From Marvinbryantia sp. (GTDB lineage Bacteria > Bacillota > Clostridia > Lachnospirales > Lachnospiraceae): a stretch of DNA of 41,820 bases. The DNA lies in NCBI GenBank assembly GCA_016297895.1, contig JAEDFS010000014.1, positions 1-41,820 of the forward strand, written 5' to 3'. Below, piece by piece: positions 33,832 through 41,820 of the stretch. Made by a program: the position numbers and the translations under genes. Position 1 is the stretch's first letter. Every line of letters begins with the position of its first letter. The notes under the pieces are model-generated. The model ran no database searches, was not told the DNA's origin, and worked only from the letters and a program-made list of their open reading frames with translations.

Positions 33832-34521
33832 TCACATGATTCCATGCCTGTCAAAGGATTCCTTCGCACCCATTCCGGCACGAATGGCCTCTGCCACCAT
33901 TTTCTCCCCGGTTGCTTTCTCATAAGCCCTCTGAATGACCTCTGTTTCCACCTCTTTGGGAATGACCACCACTCCGTCCAGGTCGCCGAAAATAATATCT
34001 CCCGGATTGATCAGGACTCCTTCGATCTCGATGGGCACCCGGTAATCGATCACCTTTCCTCTTGGGGCCTGATCCTGGGCATATCTTCCGTAGGAAAAGC
34101 ATGGAAAATCAAGTTCCAGGATTCCTTTGGTGTCCCGGTGAAATCCGTTTACCACTGCTCCTGCCGCCCTTAAGATCTGCATTCTGGTGCACATCAGCTC
34201 TCCCACCAGCGCATAGGACGGTGAGGCTCCGGTACAGATATATACCTCATTTTCCTTCAGGTCATCCAGTGCCTCCAGCATCAGTCCGAAGGGCTTTTTC
34301 ATAATGGGATTCTGACCGTCAGACAACTCCTCGAAGGCATCCGCTTCCAGAACCGGCATGGCTCTTCCCGCCACCACCATATCTGTATCGATGGGCTGGA
34401 TCCGCTGGGGCAGGAACTGATGCAGATAATGCATCTTATCCAGAATATCCCCAATCACCGCAGAATACAGCTCTTTTTTCATCATTGCAAACAGTTCGTT
34501 ATCATCTTTCCACGTAATCAT
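33832..34521 (-). CDS. RraA-like family protein, probable 2-keto acid aldolase
   Basis: A 229-residue RraA/HMG-aldolase fold protein. Characteristic features are GRAMPVLEAD, the ligand/metal region AGAVVNGFHRDTKG containing the Arg-Asp pair of aldolase-active members, and GDIIFGDLDGVVVIP. Active members are class II pyruvate aldolases cleaving 4-hydroxy-2-oxo acids. Inactive RraA proteins inhibit RNase E. The operon with a sugar-acid dehydratase favours an aldolase cleaving a 2-keto-3-deoxy acid into pyruvate and an aldehyde. It lies 3 bases after the dehydratase, with AGAGGAA ahead of the ATG. Confidence 0.82.
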   Translation of the reverse strand: MITWKDDNELFAMMKKELYSAVIGDILDKMHYLHQFLPQRIQPIDTDMVVAGRAMPVLEADAFEELSDGQNPIMKKPFGLMLEALDDLKENEVYICTGASPSYALVGELMCTRMQILRAAGAVVNGFHRDTKGILELDFPCFSYGRYAQDQAPRGKVIDYRVPIEIEGVLINPGDIIFGDLDGVVVIPKEVETEVIQRAYEKATGEKMVAEAIRAGMGAKESFDRHGIM

Positions 34522-34524
34522 ATT

Positions 34525-36207
34525 CTATTCCTCTTTTCCGACTTCCATCACGGCGCCCTCTGCCGCTGATCTGGTGATCTTCCGGTAAATATTCAGGTAT
34601 CCGTCCGGAAGGGTCTTTTCCACCGGTTTCCATGCTTTCTTTCTCTGTGCCAGCTCTTCCTCCGTCACATGGAGGGTGATCCTGCGGTTCGGCACATCGA
34701 TGGTGATCTCATCACCATCCTCCACCAGTGCAAGAGTACCTCCTTCATAGGCTTCCGGAGAAATATGTCCCACAAAGCATCCTCTGTTGGAACCGGAAAA
34801 TCTGCCGTCTGTCACAATGGCACAGTCAGATGCCCGGTTCATTCCTTCCAGGCATTTCATGGGCCGGTACATTTCCGGCATTCCCGGTCCGCCCTTTGGT
34901 CCTTCATAACGCAGCACCACCATGGTGCCCGGCTTCACTTCTCCTGCCAGGATCGCCTCACAGGCCTCCTGCTCGCTCTGATACACCTTCGCCTTTCCCG
35001 TCATGGTCATCAGATGATCCGGGATGGCTGCCGGCTTAACTACCGCTCCCATGGGTGCCAGATTTCCGGTCAGGACAGCCACGCCTCCGTCCGGATGGAA
35101 AGGTTCTGCCAGACTGCGGATCACCTCTCTTCGGGAAGTAAAAGACATTTCTTTCAGATTCTCTTTTACGCTGTGTCCTGTCACGGTCACACAATCTGTG
35201 TGCAGCAGCGGCTCCAGCTCTTTCATCACCGCCGGAACTCCTCCCGCCTCGTAAAAGTCTATCATATCATAGGGTGACGCCGGATATACAGAAGCGATCT
35301 GGGGAACCTTTCTGCTGAACCGGTCGAAAACCTCCAGCGGGAGATGTCCCAGGCCTGCCTCCTTATAGATCGCCTGCAGATGCATAATTCCGTTGGTAGA
35401 ACCTCCGATTCCCATCAGAACACTGATGGCATTTTCTACTGCCTTTTCTGTCAGGATCTGTCTGGCTGTGATTCCTTTCTTTACCAGGTTCATCACGGCA
35501 CGTCCTGTTTCATAGGCCGTCTGCATCCGTTTTGCATAGACTGCCGGGATCACGGCACTTCCCGGAAGACTCATTCCCAGCGCTTCCGCCATACATCCCA
35601 TGGTATTGGCCGTACCAAGCATGGCACAGGAACCTGCACAGGGCTCTGCCAGATCTTCAATCTCACGGAATTCCTCTTCCGTGATCTCTCCTCTCTGTTT
35701 CCAGCCCACCGCTTCCGTCACAATGTTTCCGTCATAATGTTTTCCTTTATAACAGGCCGGCATCATGGGACCGCTGTTGCAGAATACAGCCGGCAGATCC
35801 AGTCTGGCCGCCGCCATCAGAAGCCCCGGAACGATCTTGTCACAGGAGCCCAAAAGCACCAGTCCGTCAAACCGGTGGGCACGCACCATACACTCCACCG
35901 AAGAAGTGATCAGATCCCTGGAAGGAAGGATATATCTCATTCCCTCATGGCCCTCTGCGATCCCGTCACAGGGCGCAATACTTCCGAAGGTCATGGCCGT
36001 GCCCCCGTCTGCCTCGATCCCCCGCTTCACCTGCTCACAGATCTCATTCAGGTTATAATGCCCGGGTGTGGCATTGGTATAGGTATTTACAATGGCGATC
36101 AAAGGCTTTTCCAGGGCTTCATCTGTAAATCCCATGGATTTATACAGTGCTCTTTTCAGCGCTCCTTTGTCTCCCTGAAGGAGTTCATTGTAGTAAGTAT
36201 GTTCCAT
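34525..36207 (-). CDS. IlvD/EDD-family dehydratase, probable sugar-acid dehydratase
   Basis: A 560-residue iron-sulfur dehydratase. Family cysteines are present in APCDGI, GSCDKIVPG and EPCAGSCAMLGTANTM; the last is typical of the family's cluster-binding loop. GIGGSTNGIMHL and GRFSGSNRG are also conserved. Family reactions include dihydroxy-acid dehydration (IlvD), 6-phosphogluconate dehydration (Edd) and aldonate dehydration (arabinonate, xylonate, gluconate). With a lactonase and a sugar dehydrogenase in the same operon and no other branched-chain amino acid gene, an aldonate to 2-keto-3-deoxy-aldonate reaction is most likely. The exact acid is unknown. Three bases separate it from each neighbour, and GGAGG precedes the ATG. 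Confidence 0.87.
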   Translation of the reverse strand: MEHTYYNELLQGDKGALKRALYKSMGFTDEALEKPLIAIVNTYTNATPGHYNLNEICEQVKRGIEADGGTAMTFGSIAPCDGIAEGHEGMRYILPSRDLITSSVECMVRAHRFDGLVLLGSCDKIVPGLLMAAARLDLPAVFCNSGPMMPACYKGKHYDGNIVTEAVGWKQRGEITEEEFREIEDLAEPCAGSCAMLGTANTMGCMAEALGMSLPGSAVIPAVYAKRMQTAYETGRAVMNLVKKGITARQILTEKAVENAISVLMGIGGSTNGIMHLQAIYKEAGLGHLPLEVFDRFSRKVPQIASVYPASPYDMIDFYEAGGVPAVMKELEPLLHTDCVTVTGHSVKENLKEMSFTSRREVIRSLAEPFHPDGGVAVLTGNLAPMGAVVKPAAIPDHLMTMTGKAKVYQSEQEACEAILAGEVKPGTMVVLRYEGPKGGPGMPEMYRPMKCLEGMNRASDCAIVTDGRFSGSNRGCFVGHISPEAYEGGTLALVEDGDEITIDVPNRRITLHVTEEELAQRKKAWKPVEKTLPDGYLNIYRKITRSAAEGAVMEVGKEE

Positions 36208-36210
36208 GAA

Positions 36211-36984
36211 TCAGTCCTCCACAAAATCATTGGCAGCTACCACCGGCAGAGTGGCACCTCCGTCCATTACAAGAGTGGTACCCGTAATATACGCTGCCTC
36301 TTCTGATGCCAGATAGACCACGCCCTTTGCGATCTCTGTCGTTGTGGCAAACCGTCTGAAGGGCAGTCTCCCGGCAGCCTTCAGGCGGATATCTCCCGGC
36401 TCCCAGCCCACATCGGTGTATCCCGGAGCGATCGCCACCATCCGGATTCCATGAAGGGACAGCTCCATGGCAGCATTTCTGGTAAATTTGGAAACAGCCG
36501 CCTTGGTGGGCGCATAGATCGTCGCCCTGGGCCAGCATCCGTCCACCTGATTGGAGGACAGATTGATGATCACGCCCTTCACACCCTGTTCGATCATTTT
36601 CTTCGCAGCGATCTGGCTGCTGAAAAAGACTCCCTTCCAGTCAATGGCTGTCATCTCGTCAAACATCTCTTCCGTGGCATCCAGGAAATAGACTTCACTG
36701 CTGATCCCCGCATTGTTGACCAGCACATCCACCACCGGAAATCTCTCAAACACCTGATCGTACATCCTGCGGATGTCCTCCACTTTTCCCATATCTCCAT
36801 AAACCGCCATGGTCTCCACTCCAAAGCGTTCCATTTCCCGGCAAAGCTCTTCTGCCGCTTCCCGTCTGCTGTGATAATTTACGATCACGTTATATCCGGC
36901 TTCTGCCATACAATATGCGATCTGTCTTCCGATTCCTTTTGCCGCTCCTGTTACCAGTGCTGTTTTTCTATTCTGTCTGTCCAT
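36211..36984 (-). CDS. SDR-family sugar dehydrogenase
   Basis: A 257-residue classical short-chain dehydrogenase. The cofactor motif TGAAKGIG, NNAGIS, and the catalytic Ser and YAPTK Tyr/Lys pair are present. Arginines after beta-2 (NYHSRREAAEE) suggest that NADP(H) can bind. Related enzymes oxidise glucose, rhamnose, fucose or arabinose at C1 to the lactone. The ATG at 36984 has GGGAG upstream and lies inside the end of the lactonase gene (17-base overlap). In this operon it is the likely first step, producing the substrate of the SMP-30 lactonase. Confidence 0.88.
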   Translation of the reverse strand: MDRQNRKTALVTGAAKGIGRQIAYCMAEAGYNVIVNYHSRREAAEELCREMERFGVETMAVYGDMGKVEDIRRMYDQVFERFPVVDVLVNNAGISSEVYFLDATEEMFDEMTAIDWKGVFFSSQIAAKKMIEQGVKGVIINLSSNQVDGCWPRATIYAPTKAAVSKFTRNAAMELSLHGIRMVAIAPGYTDVGWEPGDIRLKAAGRLPFRRFATTTEIAKGVVYLASEEAAYITGTTLVMDGGATLPVVAANDFVED

Positions 36985-37816
36985 ATCTCCCTGCTTTCAC
37001 TCCTTTTACCTGCATCTTTTCCATATAAAGTTCTCCGCCGCTTCCATCCTCCGCCCGGGCTGTAGTAATAAACAGCTGATCCAGTTCTTTTCCTCCGAAG
37101 GTACAGCAGCTGACATACAGATCATTTACCGGCAGACGCATAAGAATCTCTCCTGTCCGTGGATCGACGCAGAGGACCTGGCTTCCGCCCCACATGGCGA
37201 TCCAGAGATTTCCCTGACTGTCCATGCACATGCCATCAGGATTTCCCTCCTCCCGGCTCAGATCTGCTGCCGTCTCTCTTCCCGTGATCTGTCCGCTTTC
37301 GGTCAGGTGATACCGGTCCACTTTCCGTTCAGGCGTATCAATGTGATAAAAACAGGTACGCTCCTCATTCCATGCCAGTCCGTTTGGAATGGTATAACCG
37401 GAATAGATCGTCCGGATCTTCTCCTTCTCAATGCAGAAAAGGGCTCCGGCATGGGGTGCCGACTCATCCTGACAGATCGCCATGCTGCCGATCCACAGCT
37501 TTCCGTCCGGAGCGCATTTTCCGTCGTTGTAACGAATCCCTGCCGGGAGGCAGCTCTCCATCACCTTTATTACCGTCCTCTTCCGGAAATCCACACGGTA
37601 AAGCCCGTCCGGCAGTGCCGCCATCAGATCCCCGTCCGGCCTCAGCACAATACAGCTTACATAATCCTTCATTTCCATATCAGAAAGGAACCTGGTCTTC
37701 GGATCCATACAGTATATTTTTCGGTCTTCAATATCCACAAAATACAGCTTTTCTTCCCGCTCATCCCAGACACATCCCTCAAGGAGACGTCCCTGTATGT
37801 TCGTCATTTTTTCCAT
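36968..37816 (-). CDS. SMP-30/gluconolactonase family sugar lactonase
   Basis: A 282-residue six-bladed propeller lactonase. Metal ligands characteristic of the family can be placed: Glu in LLEGCVWDE, Asn in RYNDGKCAPDG, Asn in IPNGLAWN and Asp in GNPDGMCMD. It hydrolyses aldonolactones to aldonates using a divalent cation. It is the first gene of the operon, with GGAGG upstream and a consensus-like promoter at 37849-37877, and it overlaps the dehydrogenase by 17 bases. Confidence 0.9.
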   Translation of the reverse strand: MEKMTNIQGRLLEGCVWDEREEKLYFVDIEDRKIYCMDPKTRFLSDMEMKDYVSCIVLRPDGDLMAALPDGLYRVDFRKRTVIKVMESCLPAGIRYNDGKCAPDGKLWIGSMAICQDESAPHAGALFCIEKEKIRTIYSGYTIPNGLAWNEERTCFYHIDTPERKVDRYHLTESGQITGRETAADLSREEGNPDGMCMDSQGNLWIAMWGGSQVLCVDPRTGEILMRLPVNDLYVSCCTFGGKELDQLFITTARAEDGSGGELYMEKMQVKGVKAGRYGQTE

Positions 37817-37848
37817 ATTTTCCCCGTTCCTCCTTCTTATTTGTACTG

Positions 37849-37877
37849 ATTATACAAAAAATCTCATACAGGCGCAA
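37849..37877 (-). promoter_or_regulatory. Promoter of the sugar-acid operon
   Basis: TTGCGC (37872-37877), 17 bases, perfect TATAAT (37849-37854) on the minus strand, about 33 bases before the lactonase ATG. It is divergent from the marR promoter. Confidence 0.78.
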
Positions 37878-37883
37878 CTCTTA

Positions 37884-37929
37884 TTCGGAATCGAATCGAT
37901 CTGTATTTATCCAAAACGGAACCTTCCGT
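37884..37929. repeat. Inverted repeats between the divergent promoters
   Basis: ATTCG-GAAT-CGAAT lies at 37883-37896 and ACGGAA-CC-TTCCGT at 37916-37929. They sit just upstream of the -35 boxes of the lactonase and marR promoters respectively. Possible binding sites for the operon's AraC protein or another regulator. Confidence 0.4.
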
Positions 37930-37930
37930 C

Positions 37931-37959
37931 TTGACAAGCTTCTTTTTTCTTCCTATAAT
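37931..37959 (+). promoter_or_regulatory. Consensus sigma-A promoter of the marR-ABC operon
   Basis: Perfect TTGACA (37931-37936), 17 bases, perfect TATAAT (37954-37959). A strong promoter, expected to need repression by the MarR protein it drives. Confidence 0.88.
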
Positions 37960-37972
37960 CTCCCTATCATAT

Positions 37973-37988
37973 TGTTTGTTACAAAACA
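37973..37988. promoter_or_regulatory. Candidate MarR operator
   Basis: TGTTTGTTACAAAACA contains the perfect palindrome TTTGT-T-ACAAA (37975-37985). It lies just after the expected transcription start and about 40 bases before the marR ATG, a position suited to autorepression. Confidence 0.55.
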
Positions 37989-38025
37989 GTCTTATATCAA
38001 ACATTTTAAGAAGGGAGAGGCCATC

Positions 38026-38484
38026 ATGGAAAAAGATCCCCGCATCGGGTACGAGATCAAGACTTTAGACCATATGATCGGAAGATATTTTACGAATATC
38101 TCCATAAAAAACGGCATGGATCAGGTAACGGTCATGCACGGCTGGATCATCGGATATCTCTACGATCATCCGAATCAGGACATCTATCAGAAAGACATTG
38201 AAGCAGCCTTTCGCATCACCCGTTCCACCGTCGCCAATATCGTAAAGCTAATGGAAAAGAAAGGTTATATTCAGAGAGTTTCCGTTGAAAAAGATGCAAG
38301 ACTTAAGAAACTGGTCCTGACCGAAAAGGCAAAGCAGTTCCAGCGGCAGAATTATATAGATATGCACAATATTGTAGAAACACAACTGACCACAAATATT
38401 TCAGCCGAAGATCTGGAAACATTTCTTCGGATCCTGAGAACCATGAGAACAAATCTGGAAAACGGAGGTGAAATGACTTTATGA
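38026..38484 (+). CDS. MarR-family transcriptional regulator
   Basis: A 152-residue winged-helix repressor. The recognition region reads YQKDIEAAFRITRSTVANIV followed by the wing KKGYIQRVSVEKDARLKKL. The ATG at 38026 has GGGAGAGG upstream; the frame is open far upstream but that part crosses the divergent promoters. The stop overlaps the ABC gene in an ATGA. MarR proteins next to ABC exporters usually repress them until a toxic or phenolic ligand binds. The ligand is unknown here. Confidence 0.93.
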   Translation: MEKDPRIGYEIKTLDHMIGRYFTNISIKNGMDQVTVMHGWIIGYLYDHPNQDIYQKDIEAAFRITRSTVANIVKLMEKKGYIQRVSVEKDARLKKLVLTEKAKQFQRQNYIDMHNIVETQLTTNISAEDLETFLRILRTMRTNLENGGEMTL

Positions 38485-40235
38485 TAAAAACACTGGCATC
38501 CCAGATCAAAGAATTTAAAACAGTTTCCCTTCTGACCCCATTCTGTATGGTCTTCGAAGTCATTATGGAAATGATCATCCCTCTTCTGATGGCATCCATT
38601 ATTGATGAGGGTGTGAATAAGGGAAATGTTCAGTACATTTACCGGACCGGCCTGCTCATGATCGCGGCTGCAGCCTTCGGCCTTCTGGCCGGTGTGCTGG
38701 GAGGCGTATTCGGGGCAAAAGCATCTACCGGGTTTGCAAAGAATCTCCGAAAGGGAATGTTTGACAATATCCAGACCTTTTCCTTTGCAAACATTGACAA
38801 ATACAGCGTAGCAGGACTTGTGACTCGTCTGACCACCGACGTGACCAACCTGCAGAACTCCTATCAGATGATCCTGCGCATGTGTTTCCGTGCACCCATG
38901 ACCCTGCTCATTGCCATGATCATGGCCTTTTCTATCAACCGGAAGCTGGCCAGTATCTATCTAGTGGCAGTCTGCCTGCTGGCTGTGATCCTGTCCTTCC
39001 TGATCTCCAGGGCCACCGCATATTTCAGTCAGGTATTTAAAAAATATGACGAGCTTAATGCCAGTGTCCAGGAAAACGTCACCGGCATCCGTGTGGTGAA
39101 AGCCTTTGTCAGAGAAGATTTTGAAAACCAAAAGTTTTCAAAAGCCGCAGAAAATCTGTATCAGATGTTTGTAAAAGCCGAAAAGATCGTGGTCATGAAC
39201 ATGCCGGTCATGCAGTTTACCGTTTACGCCTGCATTCTTCTGATCAGCTGGCTGGGTGCAAAAATGATCGTTGCCGATGAACTGACCACAGGGCAGATGA
39301 TGAGCCTTCTGACCTACTGCATGAACATCCTTATGAGTCTGATGATGCTCTCCATGATCTTTGTCATGCTGACCATGAGCGCCGCCAGCGCAAAACGTGT
39401 CGCCGAAGTGCTCAATGAAAAAAGTGACCTGGTCAATCCAAAAGATCCTGATTATGATGTTCCCGACGGAAGCATTACCTTCGAGGATGTGTCCTTTTCC
39501 TACAGCAAAACGGCTGAGCGCCCGGTGCTGGATCACATCTCTCTTTCCATCCGTTCCGGTGAGACCATCGGAATCATCGGAGGAACCGGAAGCTCCAAAT
39601 CCAGCCTGGTCAACCTGATCAGCCGGCTCTATGACACCACCGGCGGCCGTGTACTGGTAGGCGGCAAAAATGTCCGCCGCTATGATCTGGAGACCCTGCG
39701 AAATCAGGTAGCTGTGGTGCTGCAGAAAAATGTGCTTTTCTCCGGAACGATCTTGGAAAATCTCCGCTGGGGAAATGAACATGCCACAGAGGAGGAATGT
39801 ATCCGTGCCTGCCGCCTGGCCTGTGCCGATGAGTTCATCCAGCAGTTTCCTGACAAATACAACACCTATATCGAGCAGGGCGGCTCCAATGTCTCCGGCG
39901 GTCAAAAGCAGCGTCTCTGTATTGCCAGGGCTCTGCTGAAAAAACCGAAGATCCTGATCCTGGACGACAGTACCAGTGCCGTGGATACCGCTACCGATGC
40001 CAGAATCCGCCAGGCATTTGCCCAGGAGATCCCGGATACCACAAAACTGATCATTGCCCAGCGTATTTCCAGTGTGGAGCATGCCGATCGCATTATCGTT
40101 ATGGACAACGGACAGGTAAACGCCTTCGGAACCCACGAAGAGCTGCTGGCAAACAACGAGATCTACCGTGATGTCTACGAATCCCAGATGAGCGGATCCG
40201 GTGATTTTGATTCCAATGGAGGTGAGATGGCATGA
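38481..40235 (+). CDS. ABC exporter subunit A (degenerate catalytic site)
   Basis: A 584-residue half transporter with six transmembrane helices (about residues 15-310) and an ATPase domain (about 335-575). Walker A is GGTGSSKSS, the signature is VSGGQKQR, and Walker B reads ILILDDSTSAVD with Asp in the position of the catalytic Glu. This Asp marks the degenerate half of heterodimeric exporters such as TM287/288 and BmrC/D. The start ATG overlaps marR and its end overlaps the partner gene, both by 4 bases. Probable efflux of drugs, peptides or lipids; substrate unknown. Confidence 0.92.
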   Translation: MIKTLASQIKEFKTVSLLTPFCMVFEVIMEMIIPLLMASIIDEGVNKGNVQYIYRTGLLMIAAAAFGLLAGVLGGVFGAKASTGFAKNLRKGMFDNIQTFSFANIDKYSVAGLVTRLTTDVTNLQNSYQMILRMCFRAPMTLLIAMIMAFSINRKLASIYLVAVCLLAVILSFLISRATAYFSQVFKKYDELNASVQENVTGIRVVKAFVREDFENQKFSKAAENLYQMFVKAEKIVVMNMPVMQFTVYACILLISWLGAKMIVADELTTGQMMSLLTYCMNILMSLMMLSMIFVMLTMSAASAKRVAEVLNEKSDLVNPKDPDYDVPDGSITFEDVSFSYSKTAERPVLDHISLSIRSGETIGIIGGTGSSKSSLVNLISRLYDTTGGRVLVGGKNVRRYDLETLRNQVAVVLQKNVLFSGTILENLRWGNEHATEEECIRACRLACADEFIQQFPDKYNTYIEQGGSNVSGGQKQRLCIARALLKKPKILILDDSTSAVDTATDARIRQAFAQEIPDTTKLIIAQRISSVEHADRIIVMDNGQVNAFGTHEELLANNEIYRDVYESQMSGSGDFDSNGGEMA

Positions 40236-41820
40236 CAAATACAAAAGCTATGCAGCCAGCCAGAGGGCCCATGGGCCACGGCAGAGGGCCGAGGGGTCCA
40301 AGACCCAAAGTAGATCAGCCCGGAAAACTGCTGAAACGCCTGATGCAGTATGTGCTGAAAAACTATCGAATCCAGTGCATACTGGTGCTGATCTGCATTT
40401 TCGTCAGTGTACTGGCCAACGTACAGGGTACCCTGTTTACCAAAACTTTAATTGACTCCTATATCACTCCTCTGCTTCTGTCCGACCATCCGGATTTTGG
40501 CCCGCTGGCAGGAGCCATTGCAAGAGTGGCTTGTTTTTACGCCATCGGTGTGGCTGCAGCCTACGCCCAGTCACGGATGATGATCTATGTGTCCCAGGGC
40601 ACCATGAAACGTCTGCGTATGGATGTCTTTACCCACATGGAGTCCCTGCCCATCCGCTACTTCGACACCCACGCCCACGGTGATATCATGTCCATTTATA
40701 CCAATGACATTGACACCCTGCGTCAGATGATCAGCCAGAGTATCCCTCAGATCATCAACAGCGTCATCACCATCATCAGCGTTCTGGGATCCATGATCGT
40801 GCTGAGCATTCCTCTGACGGTTCTGAGCCTGTTCATGGTAGGGGTCACTCTGCTGCTGACGAAAAAATGTGCCGGACTCAGCGGAAAGTACTTTGTCGCC
40901 CAGCAGGCGGCACTGGGAAAGGTCAACGGATTTGTGGAAGAAATGATGAACGGTCAGAAAGTAGTCAAGGTCTTCTGCCACGAAGAAAAAAGTAAAGAAG
41001 CCTTTGACCGCTTAAACGAGGAGCTGTATGAAGCTTCCAGACAGGCTAACTCTTTTTCCAACATTTTAGGTCCCATTAATGCCCAGGTGGGAAATATCAG
41101 TTATGTACTCTGTGCTATCGCAGGCGGAACCCTGGCACTGTACCAGGTCGGCGGTTTTACCCTGGGCGGTCTCGCCAGCTTTCTGACCTTTAATAAGAGC
41201 TTTAACATGCCCATCAACCAGGTCTCCCAGCAGTTAAACAGCATTGTCATGGCACTGGCGGGTGCCGACCGTATCTTCCGGCTGCTGGATGAAGAACCGG
41301 AACAGGATCAGGGCTACGTCACACTGGTAAATGCCCGTGTGGAAAACGGAACCGTAACAGAATCCGGAGAAGAGCGCACCGGAATCTGGGCCTGGAAGCA
41401 TTTCCATAAGGCGGAGGGAACCACCGATTACCGCCTCCTTCAGGGGGATGTGGTATTTGACGGAGTAGACTTTGGCTACACTCCCGAAAAGACCGTACTC
41501 CATGACATTAAAATGTATGCTCAGCCGGGTCAGAAGATCGCCTTTGTCGGCACAACCGGAGCCGGAAAGACCACCATCACCAATCTGATCAACCGGTTCT
41601 ACGATATCCAGGACGGCAAGATCCGCTACGACGGTATCAACATCAACAAGATCCGGAAATCAGACCTTCGTCACTCCCTGGGCATGGTTCTCCAGGACAC
41701 CAATCTCTTCACCGGAACAGTGATGGAAAACATCCGCTACGGAAAACTGAACGCCACAGATGAAGAAGTCTTCGCAGCAGCAAAGCTTGCCAATGCGGAC
41801 ACCTTCATCCGCCAGCTTCC
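40232..41820 (+). CDS. ABC exporter subunit B, partial (C-terminus beyond right edge)
   Basis: The first 529 residues of the partner half transporter. A Gly/Arg/Pro-rich cytoplasmic N-terminus (about 1-28) precedes six transmembrane helices and an ATPase domain. Its Walker A GTTGAGKTT is canonical and its Q-loop reads GMVLQDTNLF. An inserted stretch at about residues 355-410 (around RTGIWAWKHFHKAEG) lies between membrane and ATPase parts, as often seen in this subfamily. The signature and Walker B lie beyond the window, so whether it has the intact Glu cannot be checked. ATGA overlap with subunit A. Confidence 0.93.
   Translation, partial: MTNTKAMQPARGPMGHGRGPRGPRPKVDQPGKLLKRLMQYVLKNYRIQCILVLICIFVSVLANVQGTLFTKTLIDSYITPLLLSDHPDFGPLAGAIARVACFYAIGVAAAYAQSRMMIYVSQGTMKRLRMDVFTHMESLPIRYFDTHAHGDIMSIYTNDIDTLRQMISQSIPQIINSVITIISVLGSMIVLSIPLTVLSLFMVGVTLLLTKKCAGLSGKYFVAQQAALGKVNGFVEEMMNGQKVVKVFCHEEKSKEAFDRLNEELYEASRQANSFSNILGPINAQVGNISYVLCAIAGGTLALYQVGGFTLGGLASFLTFNKSFNMPINQVSQQLNSIVMALAGADRIFRLLDEEPEQDQGYVTLVNARVENGTVTESGEERTGIWAWKHFHKAEGTTDYRLLQGDVVFDGVDFGYTPEKTVLHDIKMYAQPGQKIAFVGTTGAGKTTITNLINRFYDIQDGKIRYDGININKIRKSDLRHSLGMVLQDTNLFTGTVMENIRYGKLNATDEEVFAAAKLANADTFIRQL

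Noticed and set aside
34525..36207. Branched-chain amino acid ilvD
   Set aside because: The family allows it, but no ilv or leu gene is nearby and the operon partners are a lactonase, a sugar-type SDR and an aldolase-like protein, which favours an aldonate dehydratase.
37372..38025. Long N-terminal extension of the MarR gene
   Set aside because: It crosses the lactonase gene antisense and both divergent promoters; MarR proteins are about 150 residues, as obtained from the ATG at 38026.
39138..40244. 368-codon minus-strand frame opposite ABC exporter subunit A
   Set aside because: Antisense to a gene with complete ABC motifs; no start signal.
1..41820. CRISPR arrays, insertion sequences, prophage or tRNA genes
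   Set aside because: No regularly spaced repeats, transposase or integrase motifs, or tRNA-like cloverleaf sequences were seen on reading both strands.

Overview
The window looks like a chromosomal segment from a gut-type Lachnospiraceae (Firmicutes, Clostridia). This is inferred from strong AGGAGG-type ribosome binding sites, sigma-A promoters with 17-base spacers, a T-box-controlled trp operon, LacI/AraC-controlled sugar operons, a sugar-sensor GGDEF protein and a Gram-positive Tad/Cpa pilus locus. The genus cannot be fixed from sequence alone. No rRNA, tRNA, CRISPR array, insertion sequence or prophage was seen.

Layout. (1) 1-2445, minus strand: the start of a Tad-type pilus operon (prepilin peptidase, CpaE-like ATPase, CpaF ATPase running off the left edge) with a consensus promoter. 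(2) 2499-4584, plus: a cytoplasmic LacI-like sensor fused to a diguanylate cyclase. (3) 4588-12764, minus: a six-gene operon for phosphorolytic use of mannosyl-glucose/mannobiose: 2-epimerase, GH130 mannosylglucose phosphorylase, phosphohexomutase, a fused mannose-6-phosphate isomerase-ROK glucokinase, and two tandem LacI regulators, ended by a bidirectional terminator. (4) 13076-14683, minus: a mannitol dehydrogenase/fructuronate reductase family oxidoreductase. (5) 14767-23308, minus: promoter, T-box leader, trpEGDCFBA and, as last cistron, a Na+/H+:amino-acid (SDF) symporter carrying an N-terminal HATPase-like domain. (6) 23506-31640: a DUF5107-TPR protein, a divergent AraC activator, and an AraFGH-like sugar ABC importer. 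The DUF5107 gene and the importer have promoters with the same unusual layout. (7) 31835-37877: aldose 1-epimerase (plus) facing a five-gene operon (minus) of lactonase, SDR dehydrogenase, IlvD/EDD dehydratase, RraA-like aldolase and AraC regulator. The enzyme order suggests a non-phosphorylative oxidative sugar-acid pathway. (8) 37931-end, plus: MarR regulator and a heterodimeric ABC exporter whose second half is cut by the window end.

How the parts work together. In region 3 every step from mannobiose to fructose-6-P and glucose-6-P has a gene, although no transporter is present. Region 5 couples tryptophan synthesis with an uptake gene under one tRNA-Trp switch. In region 6 the AraC regulator probably activates both its divergent neighbour and the importer through direct-repeat half-sites spaced 21 bp. 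Region 7 could oxidise an aldose to a 2-keto-3-deoxy acid and cleave it to pyruvate plus an aldehyde. Its substrate is not determinable from the sequence, and a pentose such as L-arabinose is one guess because the importer next door is AraF-like.
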